Shown piece after piece: positions 1-9,800 of a stretch of 44,279 bases of DNA. Origin of the DNA: Paraburkholderia oxyphila NBRC 105797 (lineage in GTDB: Bacteria; Pseudomonadota; Gammaproteobacteria; Burkholderiales; Burkholderiaceae); contig NZ_BAYD01000073.1 in assembly GCF_000685075.1 (NCBI RefSeq), positions 1 through 44,279 on the forward strand, in the 5' to 3' direction. Position 1 is the stretch's first letter. Every line of letters begins with the position of its first letter. Both the position numbers and the translations under genes were made by a program. The notes under the pieces are model-generated. The model did not search any database. It was given only the letters and a program-made list of their open reading frames with translations, and had not been told where the DNA came from.

Positions 1-123
1 GGGAAGAATGAGCCCCTTGTCACCAAGGCGGAGTGTGCGAGAAGACGGATGCCCCGGAGCCGCTCCGATGGACAGGGCAGTGGTGAACTGCGTCACACTG
101 GCGGTGTGAGCGGCTTTCTTTTG

Positions 124-157
124 CCTACTTTTCTTTGCCGCGGCAAAGAAAAGTAGG
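124..157. repeat. 34-bp perfect palindromic intergenic repeat
   Basis: The left arm CCTACTTTTCTTTGCCG (124-140) is followed directly by its exact reverse complement (141-157), with no loop. It sits between the window edge and the 3' end of kup. I recall near-identical sequences followed by a GCCGCCCCGCACAGGGGCAACGC-type tail as common intergenic repeats in Burkholderia and Paraburkholderia, and that tail follows here at about 159-181. It may act as a transcription terminator for converging transcripts or as a REP-like element. Bases 1-123 hold only short imperfect hairpins (for example CACAC/GTGTG at 94-108), and I see no gene there. Confidence 0.75.
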
Positions 158-249
158 TGCCGCCCCGCACAGGGGCAACGCCCGCGGCCCGCCGCGAAAA
201 CAAGTCAAGGCCAAAGCGGCCATCAAAGGCGCCAATCCCGACTGCGCGA

Positions 250-2175
250 TCAAATTTCTACGCGCGCCCCCAACTCAATAACCTGATTAGCAGGCAACTT
301 AAAAAACGCCGCAATATTGCCAACGTTATGAAGCATCACAGCAAACAGCCTCCCGCGCCAGAACACCATACCCCGGCCTGGCGCGGCCACGACCATCGCC
401 CGACTCAGGAACCAGGAAGTCTCCTTAGGCTCGAACACGAGCCCGGCCATCTTGGCATCGGCAAGCGTGAGCGGGAGGTTCACATCGTCCTTGAACCCAT
501 AGGCGACCATCACCTGATAACACCCCGGCTCCAGCAACACGACCTTTAGCCGCTCGTTCTCGGGCACATGCGGCACGCTCTGCGTCGTGACCGTGAGAAA
601 CACAACACGCTCATGGAGCACGCGGTTATACCGCAGATTATTAATCAGCGCATGAGGCACAGACTCGGTATCAGGCGTGAGAAAAATCGCAGTCCCACCA
701 ACCCGCACAGGCGAACTGGCAAGCAACGAAGCAAGATAAGGCTTAAGCGGCTTCTTGCCCGCACGAGCACGCGCCTCTGCCATCATCATTTGCCAGCCAC
801 GGCCCCACGTGGCCATGATCGTGAAAACGATTGCACCAATAGCCAGCGGGAACCACCCCCCTTCCACAATCTTCAGCAGATTAGCCGAGAAGAACAGCGC
901 ATCGATCACGAGAAAGAACGCGGTAGCCAGCACACAAAGCGCCCAGTTGTAATGCCACGCATAGCGCACGACGAAGAACGTGAGGCACGTAGTAATAAGC
1001 ATCGTGCCAGTAACGGCAATGCCATAAGCAGACCCCAGCGCGGTAGACGACCCAAACCCAACCACAGCCGCGACCACAGCAATGAGCAGAATCCAGTTGA
1101 TACCAGGCACATAAATCTGCCCAAACTCACGCTCGGACGTATGGACGATATTCATACGCGGCAGGAACGACAGTTGCATGGCCTGCATCGCCATCGAGTA
1201 CGTGCCGGATATCACGGCCTGCGAGGCAATGACTGTAGCGAGCGTGGCAAGCACGATCATCGGAAAGATCGCCCATTGCGGAAAGAGCCGATAAAACGGG
1301 TTCTGCACAGCACCGGGGTTTGCCAGCAGCAACGCGCCCTGCCCGAGGTAATTGAGCGCGAGCGCCGGAAACACCACGCCAAACCAGGTGAGCCGGATCG
1401 GCCGCTTGCCGAAATGGCCCATATCGGCATAAAGCGCCTCGGCGCCCGTGAGCGAAAGCACAACCGCACCGAGCGCAACAAACGCAAGCCACCGGTGATG
1501 CAGACAAAACGCCAGCCCGCGCAGCGGATTGAGCGCCACCAGCACGACGGGCGCGGAAGCGATATTGGCGATACCGGCCACGCCGATCACGACGAACCAG
1601 AGCACCATCACCGGCCCGAACACCGTGCCGATGCCTCCGGTGCCGCGCTTTTGTGCGATGAAAAGCAAGATCAACGCGGCGAGCGTCACCGGAATCACGA
1701 AGGTCTTGAGCTCCGGCGCGGCCACCTCCAGCCCTTCCACAGCGCTCAGCACCGAGATCGCCGGCGTAATCACGCTGTCACCGAAGAACAGCGACGCGCC
1801 CATCACACCCACGACGAGCAGCGCATTGCGCAACCGGGGCCGGTGCGCAACCGACGAAGCGGCAAGCGCCAGCAGCGCCATGATCCCGCCCTCGCCATGA
1901 TTGTTGGCCCGCAGGATCAACGCGACATACTTGAGCGAGACCACGACCATCAACGACCAGAAGATCAGCGAGACAATGCCTACAATATTGAAAGCATTGA
2001 GCGCCAGCCCGTTGCCCGGATCGAACACGGTGGAGAGCGTGTAAAGCGGGCTCGTGCCGATGTCGCCATAGACGATGCCGAGCGCGGCAAGCGCGAGGCC
2101 GGCCAGCGCCTCGCGATGCGGCTCGGCGCCGTGCGTGGGATCGGCCGCGGGCGTGGCGGATGAGGAGTCTCCCAT
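250..2175 (-). CDS. kup: Kup family low-affinity potassium uptake transporter
   Basis: This is a 641-residue inner-membrane K+/H+ symporter of the KUP/HAK/KT family. The family signature GIVYGDIGTSPLYTL lies near residue 30, followed by about twelve hydrophobic segments and a soluble C-terminal domain ending in GARVEI. Length and order match bacterial Kup (about 620-640 residues). I chose ATG 2175 because AGGAGG lies 5 bases upstream. An in-frame ATG 36 bases further upstream, which would give 653 residues, has no such site. The upstream leader contains a 7-bp-stem hairpin (2230-2250). The gene follows the sigma-54 response regulator on the same strand with a gap of about 170 bp, so it may have its own promoter. 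Family assignment is secure; a role in osmotic or potassium homeostasis is inferred from the family. Confidence 0.95.
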   Translation of the reverse strand: MGDSSSATPAADPTHGAEPHREALAGLALAALGIVYGDIGTSPLYTLSTVFDPGNGLALNAFNIVGIVSLIFWSLMVVVSLKYVALILRANNHGEGGIMALLALAASSVAHRPRLRNALLVVGVMGASLFFGDSVITPAISVLSAVEGLEVAAPELKTFVIPVTLAALILLFIAQKRGTGGIGTVFGPVMVLWFVVIGVAGIANIASAPVVLVALNPLRGLAFCLHHRWLAFVALGAVVLSLTGAEALYADMGHFGKRPIRLTWFGVVFPALALNYLGQGALLLANPGAVQNPFYRLFPQWAIFPMIVLATLATVIASQAVISGTYSMAMQAMQLSFLPRMNIVHTSEREFGQIYVPGINWILLIAVVAAVVGFGSSTALGSAYGIAVTGTMLITTCLTFFVVRYAWHYNWALCVLATAFFLVIDALFFSANLLKIVEGGWFPLAIGAIVFTIMATWGRGWQMMMAEARARAGKKPLKPYLASLLASSPVRVGGTAIFLTPDTESVPHALINNLRYNRVLHERVVFLTVTTQSVPHVPENERLKVVLLEPGCYQVMVAYGFKDDVNLPLTLADAKMAGLVFEPKETSWFLSRAMVVAAPGRGMVFWRGRLFAVMLHNVGNIAAFFKLPANQVIELGARVEI

Positions 2176-2344
2176 GTCTGCCTCCTGGCTCGTTTCGGCT
2201 TTAAATGTCACGAATACGACATGTCATTTGCTTGCAATGTGCGTGCAAGCGGGGCGGCAATCTCAGGCGCTGCGAATTTGTTCTTGTTTTATAGGCTATC
2301 TTGCGCGACCGGGGATGAATAACGTCCACTGAACCAGCGCGCCT

Positions 2345-3712
2345 CTAGCGCACACCATCGCATCCCTCCTCGCCCTCGCCGCCTTTTTCGTCCGACACCT
2401 CGATGCCATAGCGCTTGAGCTTGGCATACAGCAACTGCCGATTCACGTTCAGCCGCCGCGCGGCGTCGGTGCGATTGTTGTTGCTGTGCACGAGCGCGCG
2501 GCGAATCAGCATTTCCTCGAGACGCGCGAGCGCGGAAGGCAGGTCCTCGTCGGGCCAGTCGAGCAGCGGGTCTACGCCCGAGCGCTCGCTCTGGAGAAAC
2601 GCGAGATCGAGCGCGTGGATGTACTCGCCGCGCACCATCACGGCGACGCGCTCCATCGCGTTCTTCAGCTCGCGCACGTTGCCGGGCCAGCCATAGCGGA
2701 TCAGGTGTGCCGCGGCGTCGGCCGAAAGCCGCTTGGGCGTGCCCGCGCGCGCGAGGAAATGCTCGGCGAGCGGCACGATGTCGGAGATGCGCGCCGAAAG
2801 CGGCGGCAGATGGATCGGCACGACGTGCAGCCGGTAATAGAGATCCTCGCGAAAGCTGCCCTCGCGCACGCCGCGCATCAGGTCGCGGTGCGTCGCGGCA
2901 ATCACGCGCACCTGCACGGGCACGGGCCGCCCGCCCACCGGCGTCACCACGCGCTCTTGCAGCGCGCGCAGGATCTTGGCCTGCATCGCCATGCCCATGT
3001 CGCCGATCTCGTCGAGAAAGAGCGTGCCGTGCTCGGCCTGGCGGAACGCGCCTTCGCGCTCGGCGCTCGCGCCCGTGAACGCACCGCGCGTATGGCCGAA
3101 CAGCTCGCTCTCGAGCAGGTCGGGCGGAATCGCCGCGCAGTTCACGGCCACGAACGGCCCGCGATTGCGCTGCCCGTGCTCGTGGATCGCGCGCGCGACC
3201 ACTTCCTTGCCCGTGCCCGTTTCACCGGTAATGAGCACGGTGGCGTCGCTGTCCGCGACCACGCCGATGGTCTTTTGCACCGTGCGCATCGCCTCGCTGG
3301 AGCCGATCAGCGTTTCGGGCTCCACGCTCGCGGCGCCCGGCTGCGGCTCGACGATGCTCGCCAGCATGCGCTCGAGCACCTGCGCGAGGTCGTTGCGGCC
3401 GATCGGCTTGGTGAGATGGTCGAAGGCGCCCAGCCGCATCGCCTCGATCGTGTTCGATGCCGTCGCGTGCGCGGTCAGCACGGCCACGGTGGGCGCACCG
3501 GGACGCTCGCGCAGGCGGCGCAGCACTTCGAGCCCGTCGATGCCGGGCATGCGCAGGTCGAGGAACATCGCATTCACGCGCTCGCGCTCGACCAGTTCGA
3601 GCGCCATAGTCCCGTTCGCCGCGAGGCACACGCTGTGGCCGAGGTCGCGCACGACTTCGGCGAGCGCGTCGCGCATGGTCTCGTCGTCATCGACGATCAG
3701 GATGTGGGCCAT
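2345..3712 (-). CDS. NtrC-family sigma-54-dependent response regulator
   Basis: This 455-residue protein has three domains. The receiver (about 1-120) has phospho-acceptor Asp52 and the TKP lysine near 102. The AAA+ sigma-54 activation domain has Walker A GETGTGKE (163-170), the sigma-54-contacting loop GAFTGA (210-215) and Walker B LFLDEIGD (231-238). A Fis-type helix-turn-helix lies at the C terminus (about 405-440, AARRLNVNRQLLYAKL). All activator motifs are intact, so it should drive sigma-54 promoters. Its start overlaps the 3' end of the upstream histidine kinase by 16 bp, indicating translational coupling. The divergent mdtABC operon carries a sigma-54 promoter and paired dyads, making the pump operon its most likely target. 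The target is inference. Confidence 0.95.
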   Translation of the reverse strand: MAHILIVDDDETMRDALAEVVRDLGHSVCLAANGTMALELVERERVNAMFLDLRMPGIDGLEVLRRLRERPGAPTVAVLTAHATASNTIEAMRLGAFDHLTKPIGRNDLAQVLERMLASIVEPQPGAASVEPETLIGSSEAMRTVQKTIGVVADSDATVLITGETGTGKEVVARAIHEHGQRNRGPFVAVNCAAIPPDLLESELFGHTRGAFTGASAEREGAFRQAEHGTLFLDEIGDMGMAMQAKILRALQERVVTPVGGRPVPVQVRVIAATHRDLMRGVREGSFREDLYYRLHVVPIHLPPLSARISDIVPLAEHFLARAGTPKRLSADAAAHLIRYGWPGNVRELKNAMERVAVMVRGEYIHALDLAFLQSERSGVDPLLDWPDEDLPSALARLEEMLIRRALVHSNNNRTDAARRLNVNRQLLYAKLKRYGIEVSDEKGGEGEEGCDGVR

Positions 3713-5229
3713 GGCAGCACCATTTCAAAAGTCGTTCCGCGCTCGCTGTGGGTGAAGCGCGCCGCGCCGCCGTGCGCCTCCGCCACTTCGCGCACGATCG
3801 AGAGGCCGAGGCCCGTGCCGTCCGGCCGGCCGGTCACGAACGGCTCGAACAGGTGCTCGAGGATCGCGGCGGGCGGCCCCGCGCCCACGTCGTGCACGGC
3901 AAGCACGGCCCCTTCGGGTTCGTTGCGCGCGGCCACTTCGATGCGGCTGCCGGGCGGCGCCGCGTGGATCGCGTTGAGGATCAGGTTGTCGAGCGCACGC
4001 TGCATCTGGTCGGGATCGAAGCGGGCTTCGCGCAGGTCGCCCGTGCGCGTCATCGTAACCTGCTTCGCGGCCGCCTCGTCCGTGTACTGCGCGAGGCACG
4101 CGTCGAGGAACGGCGCGAGCGCCACGCGCTCGCGCTTGGGCTCGTCGTGCTCGGTGATGCTGAGCAGGCGCCGCACGAGTGCGTCGAGGCGCTCGATCTG
4201 CCCGAGGATCACGTGCAGCGCCTGGGGCTGGCGCTCGGGGCCCGCCGCCACGGCGCTCTCGGCCTTCAGGCGCATGGCCGCGATGGGATTGCGGATCTCG
4301 TGCGCGACGCCCGCCGCCACGCGGCCGATCGCGGCCATGCGCTCGGCCGTGGCCATCTGGCGCGCGAGCGTGTCGGCGCGCTGCCGCGCGGCCGCGAGCC
4401 GGCGCGCCGCCTCGTTCAGCGCCAGCACGATGCGGTCGAGCTCGCGCTCGCGCGTGGCGGGCAGCACCGGCAGCTCGGCCACGTCGTAGGCGTTGAGCGC
4501 GCTCTCGATCTGCGAGACGTGGCGCGACCAGGTGATGGTGAGATGCGTGAGCAGCGCCGCCGCCGCCAGCACCGTGACGAGCAGCACGCCGAGGCCCGCC
4601 ATCAGCTGATGGTAGCTGCGGCCCGCGAAGGTGAGCGTCCAGCTCATGGTCCACGCGGTGAGGTGCGGGATCGGCCCCGGCAGCGGGCACGCCGCCAGCA
4701 GCAGCGTTTGCGTCTGGCCGCTGTAGCGCATGCTCGTCGTGCGGTCGTTCGCGAGCGCCGCCGCGTTGAGCGCGCGAATGCGCGGCAGCTCGCCGGCGGG
4801 CGGGTCGGTGCGCTGCACCGCGCCCACGTAAGTTGGATAGGCGTAGGCCAGCGAGCCCGTCGCGCCGCTCCAGACGCCCCCCTGCACGCCGGGCCGCGTG
4901 CGCAGCGCCTTGGCCAGCAGCACGCCCAGGCGCTCGCGCAATGCGGCGCCCTCGGGGCCGTCGAGCACGACGTCGCGAATCTTCGCGTCCGCGTGAGCCC
5001 TGCTGGGCGCGCCGCTGGACGCCCCGAAGGCTCCGCTGTTGGCCCCGAAATTGGCCCGATACGCCGCCGCGATGGCATCGCATGCGCGGCTATTCTCGGC
5101 CGCCGCCTGGCCTTGCTGCGCGGCCGCCGACTGATGGAACAGCCCCACCATCAGGATGCCCGTTGCCAGCGCCGCGCCAACGAGAAGAACGAGCAGCAGG
5201 ATCAGCCGGCCGCGCAAGGATCGGAGCAT
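3697..5229 (-). CDS. Membrane sensor histidine kinase, partner of the NtrC-type regulator
   Basis: This 510-residue kinase has an N-terminal transmembrane helix (about 8-30), a periplasmic sensor region (about 31-205), a second transmembrane helix (about 210-230) and a HAMP-like linker. The dimerisation box GVAHEIRNPIAAMR carries the phosphorylated His310. It is followed by the N box (NLILNAIHAA), the G1 box (DVGAG) and the F/G2 box (LFEPFVTGRPDGTGLGLSIV), so it looks catalytically complete. The periplasmic domain matches nothing I can name. I chose the start MLRSLRGRL at 5229; ATG 5274 is an in-frame alternative, and neither has a strong ribosome site. The reading frame stays open far upstream to 6540, but that part is antisense to mdtA and lacks protein character. 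It forms a two-gene operon with the regulator. Confidence 0.9.
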   Translation of the reverse strand: MLRSLRGRLILLLVLLVGAALATGILMVGLFHQSAAAQQGQAAAENSRACDAIAAAYRANFGANSGAFGASSGAPSRAHADAKIRDVVLDGPEGAALRERLGVLLAKALRTRPGVQGGVWSGATGSLAYAYPTYVGAVQRTDPPAGELPRIRALNAAALANDRTTSMRYSGQTQTLLLAACPLPGPIPHLTAWTMSWTLTFAGRSYHQLMAGLGVLLVTVLAAAALLTHLTITWSRHVSQIESALNAYDVAELPVLPATRERELDRIVLALNEAARRLAAARQRADTLARQMATAERMAAIGRVAAGVAHEIRNPIAAMRLKAESAVAAGPERQPQALHVILGQIERLDALVRRLLSITEHDEPKRERVALAPFLDACLAQYTDEAAAKQVTMTRTGDLREARFDPDQMQRALDNLILNAIHAAPPGSRIEVAARNEPEGAVLAVHDVGAGPPAAILEHLFEPFVTGRPDGTGLGLSIVREVAEAHGGAARFTHSERGTTFEMVLPWPTS

Positions 5230-5359
5230 GTCGGTCCAGTTTCCGGTTTTCAGTCGTGACGAGAGCAGGGGCATGATCCGATGCGAAAGCCGTGCCAGCG
5301 CGCGCCGCTTGCCATGCCATTGCGCTGTCGCGCGAACGCACAGCGATGGCGGCCGAAAG

Positions 5360-5398
5360 TGTCGCGAATCATGACACCGCGTGTTGGGATTCACGACA
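5360..5398. promoter_or_regulatory. Paired dyads, likely enhancer sites for the NtrC-type regulator
   Basis: Two similar 17-bp imperfect dyads are present: TGTCGCGAATCATGACA (5360-5376) and TGTTGGGATTCACGACA (5382-5398). They match each other at 13 of 17 positions and both fit TGTYG-N7-YGACA. Centre-to-centre spacing is 22 bp, about two helical turns, so they lie on the same DNA face. A more degenerate copy, TGTCG-N7-GCACA, lies at 5326-5342. The pair is about 65-100 bp upstream of the sigma-54 promoter at 5462, the usual place for upstream activating sequences bound by NtrC-family proteins. Binding by the adjacent regulator is inference. Confidence 0.6.
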
Positions 5399-5461
5399 GC
5401 CTCACGCGCGCCGTGTCCTTCATGGGCCCGCCCAACCCAAGCCGCATCGTTCGACGCGCGG

Positions 5462-5477
5462 TGGCATGGCCCTTGCA
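5462..5477 (+). promoter_or_regulatory. Sigma-54 (-24/-12) promoter for mdtABC
   Basis: TGGCATG (5462-5468), four bases, then TTGCA (5473-5477) match the sigma-54 consensus TGGCAYG-N4-TTGCW, with the invariant GG and GC exactly 12 bp apart. The predicted transcription start is near 5488, leaving a leader of about 120 nt before mdtA. The remainder of the 378-bp divergent region (5230-5607) holds the dyads and no gene. Confidence 0.75.
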
Positions 5478-5607
5478 GTAGCACTTCACAAATATTATCC
5501 CTCCCCAGCGTAGACCGGATGGCCCCGCGCGAGACCGGCCCAGCCACGGCAGCACGCGCAACACGCCAGGGGCCGAGGGAAGCTAACGGGTTCCCGAACG
5601 AGGCGTC

Positions 5608-6804
5608 ATGAAAAGAAAACCCCTCAACTGGGCGGCACTCGCTGTCGCGCTGCTGCTGATCGCCGTTGCGGCGTGGTTCTTCCTGATCCGGCGCCCCGCC
5701 GCGCCCCCGCCCGCCGCGCCACGCGGCGTGCCCGTCTCGGCCGTTGCCGCGAAGCTCGCCAATGTGCCCGTCTATATCGACGCGCTCGGCACCGTCACGG
5801 CCATCCGCACGGTCACGCTCATCACCCAGGTCAACGGCATACTCGATTCGGTCGACTTCCGCGAAGGCCAGCACGTCACCAAAGGCCAGGTCATCGCGCA
5901 CATCGACTCGCGCCAGCTGGAAGCGCAATTGCAGCAGGCCCAGGGCACGCTCGTGCACGATCAGGCCACGCTCGCCAATGACCGCCTGAACCTGCAGCGC
6001 TACCAGACGCTCATCAAGACCGGCTCGATCACGCAGCAAACGCTCGACACCCAGGTCGCCACCGTCAAGCAGGACGAAGGCACGGTCACGGCCGACACCG
6101 GCAACGTGAAGAGCCTCCAGGTACAGGTCGATTACTGCACGATCACCTCGCCCGTGGATGGCGTGATCGGCCTGCGCCTCGTGGACCCGGGCAACTACGT
6201 GACGACGACGAGCACCACCGGCATGGCCGTCATCACGCAACTGGACCCCGCCACCGTGATCTTCGCGGTGCCGGAGGATTATCTCGGCCAGATTCACGAA
6301 GCGATGGCGCGCGGCCCCGTGAAGGTGCTGGCCTACGACCGCGACAAGCGCAAGCTGCTGGCCACCGGCGCGCTGTACGCGCTCGACAACCAGGTGGACA
6401 CCACCACGGGCACGGTGAAAGTACGCGCCCAGTTCGATCACGCGGGCGACACGCTGTTTCCGAACCAGTTCGTGAACGCGCGCATGCAGGCCGACACGCT
6501 CGACCAGGTGCCGGTGATCCCGACCGTCGCGATCCAGCACGGCACCAACGGCGACTTCATCTTCGTGGTGGGCGCAGGCAACAAGGCCGTGCTGCGCAAC
6601 GTGAAGGTGGGCCCGGTGAGCGGCGACGACACGGCCATTCTCGACGCCGGCGTGAAGCCCGGCGAGCGCGTGGTCACCGACGGCGCCGACAAGCTCGACA
6701 ACGGCTCGCTCGTGCGCGTGGTGGCGTCGGCAACGGCGGCTTCAGCCGGCTCCGCCGCTCCGTCCGCCTCGTCCGCTTCCTCTGGCTCGTCTCATTCGTA
6801 CTAA
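5608..6804 (+). CDS. mdtA: RND efflux periplasmic adaptor (membrane fusion protein), MdtA type
   Basis: This 398-residue protein has an N-terminal membrane anchor (about 8-27), a proline-rich stretch and then the classic adaptor order. The first lipoyl half is around VTLITQVNGILDSVDFREGQHVTKGQ. An alpha-helical hairpin (about 105-165) is followed by the second lipoyl half (SPVDGVIGLRLVDPGNYV), a beta-barrel and a membrane-proximal domain. The Ser/Ala-rich C-terminal tail (about 370-398) is low complexity. It bridges the inner-membrane pump to the outer-membrane channel. First gene of a four-gene operon, 12 bp before mdtB; the ATG follows a weak CGAGG. The sequence resembles MdtA more than AcrA or MexA, as expected for an operon with two different RND subunits. 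Confidence 0.93.
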   Translation: MKRKPLNWAALAVALLLIAVAAWFFLIRRPAAPPPAAPRGVPVSAVAAKLANVPVYIDALGTVTAIRTVTLITQVNGILDSVDFREGQHVTKGQVIAHIDSRQLEAQLQQAQGTLVHDQATLANDRLNLQRYQTLIKTGSITQQTLDTQVATVKQDEGTVTADTGNVKSLQVQVDYCTITSPVDGVIGLRLVDPGNYVTTTSTTGMAVITQLDPATVIFAVPEDYLGQIHEAMARGPVKVLAYDRDKRKLLATGALYALDNQVDTTTGTVKVRAQFDHAGDTLFPNQFVNARMQADTLDQVPVIPTVAIQHGTNGDFIFVVGAGNKAVLRNVKVGPVSGDDTAILDAGVKPGERVVTDGADKLDNGSLVRVVASATAASAGSAAPSASSASSGSSHSY

Positions 6805-6816
6805 CAGGCCGCGCTC

Positions 6817-9800
6817 ATGAACATCTCGCGCCCGTTCATCGAGCGGCCCATCGCCACCTCGCTCCTGATGGTGGCGGTGCTGCTCGCCGGCCTGCTCGGC
6901 TACCACCTGCTGCCCGTCTCCGCGCTGCCCGAAGTCGACTACCCGACGATCCAGGTCTACACACAGTACCCGGGCGCCGCGCCCGACGTGGTGAGCTCGT
7001 CCATCACGGCGCCGCTCGAAGTCCAACTCGGCGAAATGGCGGGCCTGAAGTCGATGAACTCGACCAGCTCCAACGGCGTTTCCGTCATCACGCTCGAGTT
7101 CGATCTCTCGCTTTCGCTCGACGTCGCGGAGCAGGAGGTGCAGGCCGCGATCAACGCATCGGCGAGCTACCTACCCGCGAACCTGCCCTACCCGCCCGTC
7201 TACAGCAAGGTCAATCCGGCCGACGCGCCGGTGCTCACGCTCTCGCTCACGTCCGCCACGCTGCCGCTCACGAAGATCGAGGACCTCGCCGACACGCGTC
7301 TCGCGCAGAAGATCTCGCAGATCTCGGGCGTGGGGCTCGTGACGATCAGCGGCGGCCAGCGCCCCGCCGTGCGCGTGGAGACGAACACGGGCGCGCTCAA
7401 TGCGCTGGGAATGTCGCTCGACGACGTGCGCACCGCCCTCGCCGAGGCCAACGTGAACCAGGCGAAGGGCAACCTCGACGGGCATTTTCAGTCGTATTCG
7501 ATCGGCGCGAACGATCAGTTGCAAACGGCCGATGCCTACACGGACCTCGTGATCGCGTACAAGAACGGCGCGCCCATCCGCCTCTCGCAGGTCGCGCAGC
7601 CCGTGAACGGCGCCGAAGACGTGCGCCAGGCCGCGTGGACCAACGACAAGCCCTCGATCGTGCTCAACATCCAGCGCCAGCCGGGCGCGAACGTGATCGA
7701 CGTGGTGGACCGCGTGCAGAAGGTGCTGCCGCAGTTGCGCGCGAGCCTGCCGGGCACACTCAAGGTGGACGTGCTGACCGACCGCACGCAGACGATCCGC
7801 GCCTCCGTGAAGGACGTCGAGTCCGAACTGGGCATGGCCGTCGCGCTCGTGGTGATGGTGATCTTCATCTTCCTGCGCAAGCTATCGGCCACGATCATTC
7901 CGGCCGTGACGGTGCCGCTCTCGCTGATCGGCACGCTCGCCGTGGCCTATGGGCTTGGCTTCTCGCTGAACAATCTCACGCTCATGTCGCTCACGGTGGC
8001 AACGGGCTTCGTGGTGGACGACGCCATCGTGATGATCGAGAACATCACGCGCCACCTGGAGATGGGCGAGACGCCGCTCGAAGCGGCGCTCAAGGGCGCG
8101 AAGCAGATCGGCTTCACGATCGTTTCGCTCTCCGTATCGCTGATTGCCGTGATGATCCCGCTGCTCTTCATGGGCGACGTGGTCGGGCGGCTCTTTCGCG
8201 AGTTCGCGCTCACGCTCGCGATTGCGATCGTGATCTCGGCAATCGTCTCGCTCACGCTCACGCCGATGATGTGCTCGCGCATGTTCAAGCCGCACGACGC
8301 CGAACATGCCAACGCGCACCACGCCGACTTCTTCGACAAGATCAATGCGCGCTACGTGCGGGCGCTCGGCTGGGTGCTCGAGCACCGCGTGCTCACACTG
8401 ATCTCGGTGGCCGTGACGGCGGGGCTCACCTTCGCAATTCTCTTTTTCATGCCCAAGGGCTTCTTTCCCGAGCAGGACACGGGCCTGATCGAAGGCATCT
8501 CGCAGGCCGCGCCCGGCATTTCGTTTCCCTACATGGTGAAGAAGCAGGAGCAGCTCGTCGCGCAAATCCTGAAAGACCCCGCGGTGGCGAGCCTCTCGTC
8601 GTTCGTCGGCATCAACCAGACGAGCCCGACGCTCAACCAGGGCACCATCCTCATCAATTTGAAGGACAAGGGCGAGCGCGACAGCAGCGCCGCCGTGATC
8701 CGCCGCCTTGCCGACTCCACCGCGAGCGACGCGGGCATGCGGCTCTTCCTGCACCCTGTGCAGGACCTCACGCTCGACGACACCATCTCCACCACGAGCT
8801 ACCGCGTGGGCCTGCAGGCGACCGACCCCGTGGTGCTGGGAGAATGGACCGGCAAGCTGATTGCCGCGCTGCGCGCGGACCCCGCGTTCGCCGACGTGCA
8901 GAGCCAGTCCATGCAGGAAGGTAACCAGATCCAGCTGACCTTCGACCGCGACACGGCCTCGCGCCTCGGCATCACGCCCCAGGCGATCGACGACGTGCTC
9001 TATGACGCGTTCGGCCAGCGCCAGGTCTCGACCATCTACACGCAGCTGAACCAGTACCACGTCGTGCTCGCGGCCGACCACGCATCTAGCGCCGTGGCGC
9101 ATCTGCTAGACGGCCTCTATGTGGACACGTCCTCGGGCGGCGTGGCGCCGCTCGCCTCCATGGCGAGCATGAAGGTCGTGCCCGTGCCGGTGACGATCAA
9201 CCGCCAGGGGCAGTTCCCCTACGCCGATGTTTCGTTCAACCTGGCGCCGGGCTACACGCTCGGCACCGCGCTCTCGCATCTTACTGACGCGGAGCGGCGC
9301 ATCGGCCTGCCGACCACCGTGCAGGCGTCGCTCGAAGGCTCGGCGGCCACCTTCCAGGCCTCGCTCGCGAACGAGGCCTTCCTCGTGGCGGCTGCCATCG
9401 TCGTGGTCTACCTGATGCTCGGCATCCTCTACGAGAGCTTCATCCACCCGGTGACGATCCTCTCGACGCTGCCCTCCGCCGCGCTCGGCGCGCTCGCGGC
9501 GCTCGTGCTCACCGGCACGCAGTTCGACATCATCGGGCTGATCGGCATCGTGCTGCTGATCGGCATCGTCATGAAGAACGCGATCATGATGATCGACTTC
9601 GCGCTCGAGCTCGAACGCAATGAACGGCTCGCGCCCGTGGAAGCGATCCGCCGCGCCGCCAGGCTGCGCTTCCGGCCCATTTTGATGACCACCATGGCGT
9701 CGCTGTTCGGCGCCCTGCCGCTCGCGTTCGGCACCGGCATGGGCGCGGAGCTGCGCCATCCACTCGGCATCGCGATCATCGGCGGGTTGATCGTGAGCCA

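Noticed and set aside
1..123. Possible 3' end of a gene entering from the left edge
   Set aside because: One frame is open through to the palindrome, but its translation has no recognisable feature and it ends inside the repeat. It is more likely part of the intergenic element.
568..2163. 531-residue plus-strand frame opposite kup
   Set aside because: It is Arg/His-rich and low complexity with no ribosome site, and it overlaps a clear Kup protein.
5309..5327. Possible sigma-54 promoter on the minus strand for the kinase operon (TGGCATG-like)
   Set aside because: The -24-like element is present, but the -12 position reads GCGGC instead of TTGC.
5230..6540. Continuation of the kinase reading frame far upstream, giving a 947-residue frame
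   Set aside because: The extra part is antisense to mdtA, is rich in Arg/His/Asp-type shadow composition, and precedes a normal kinase N-terminal membrane helix.
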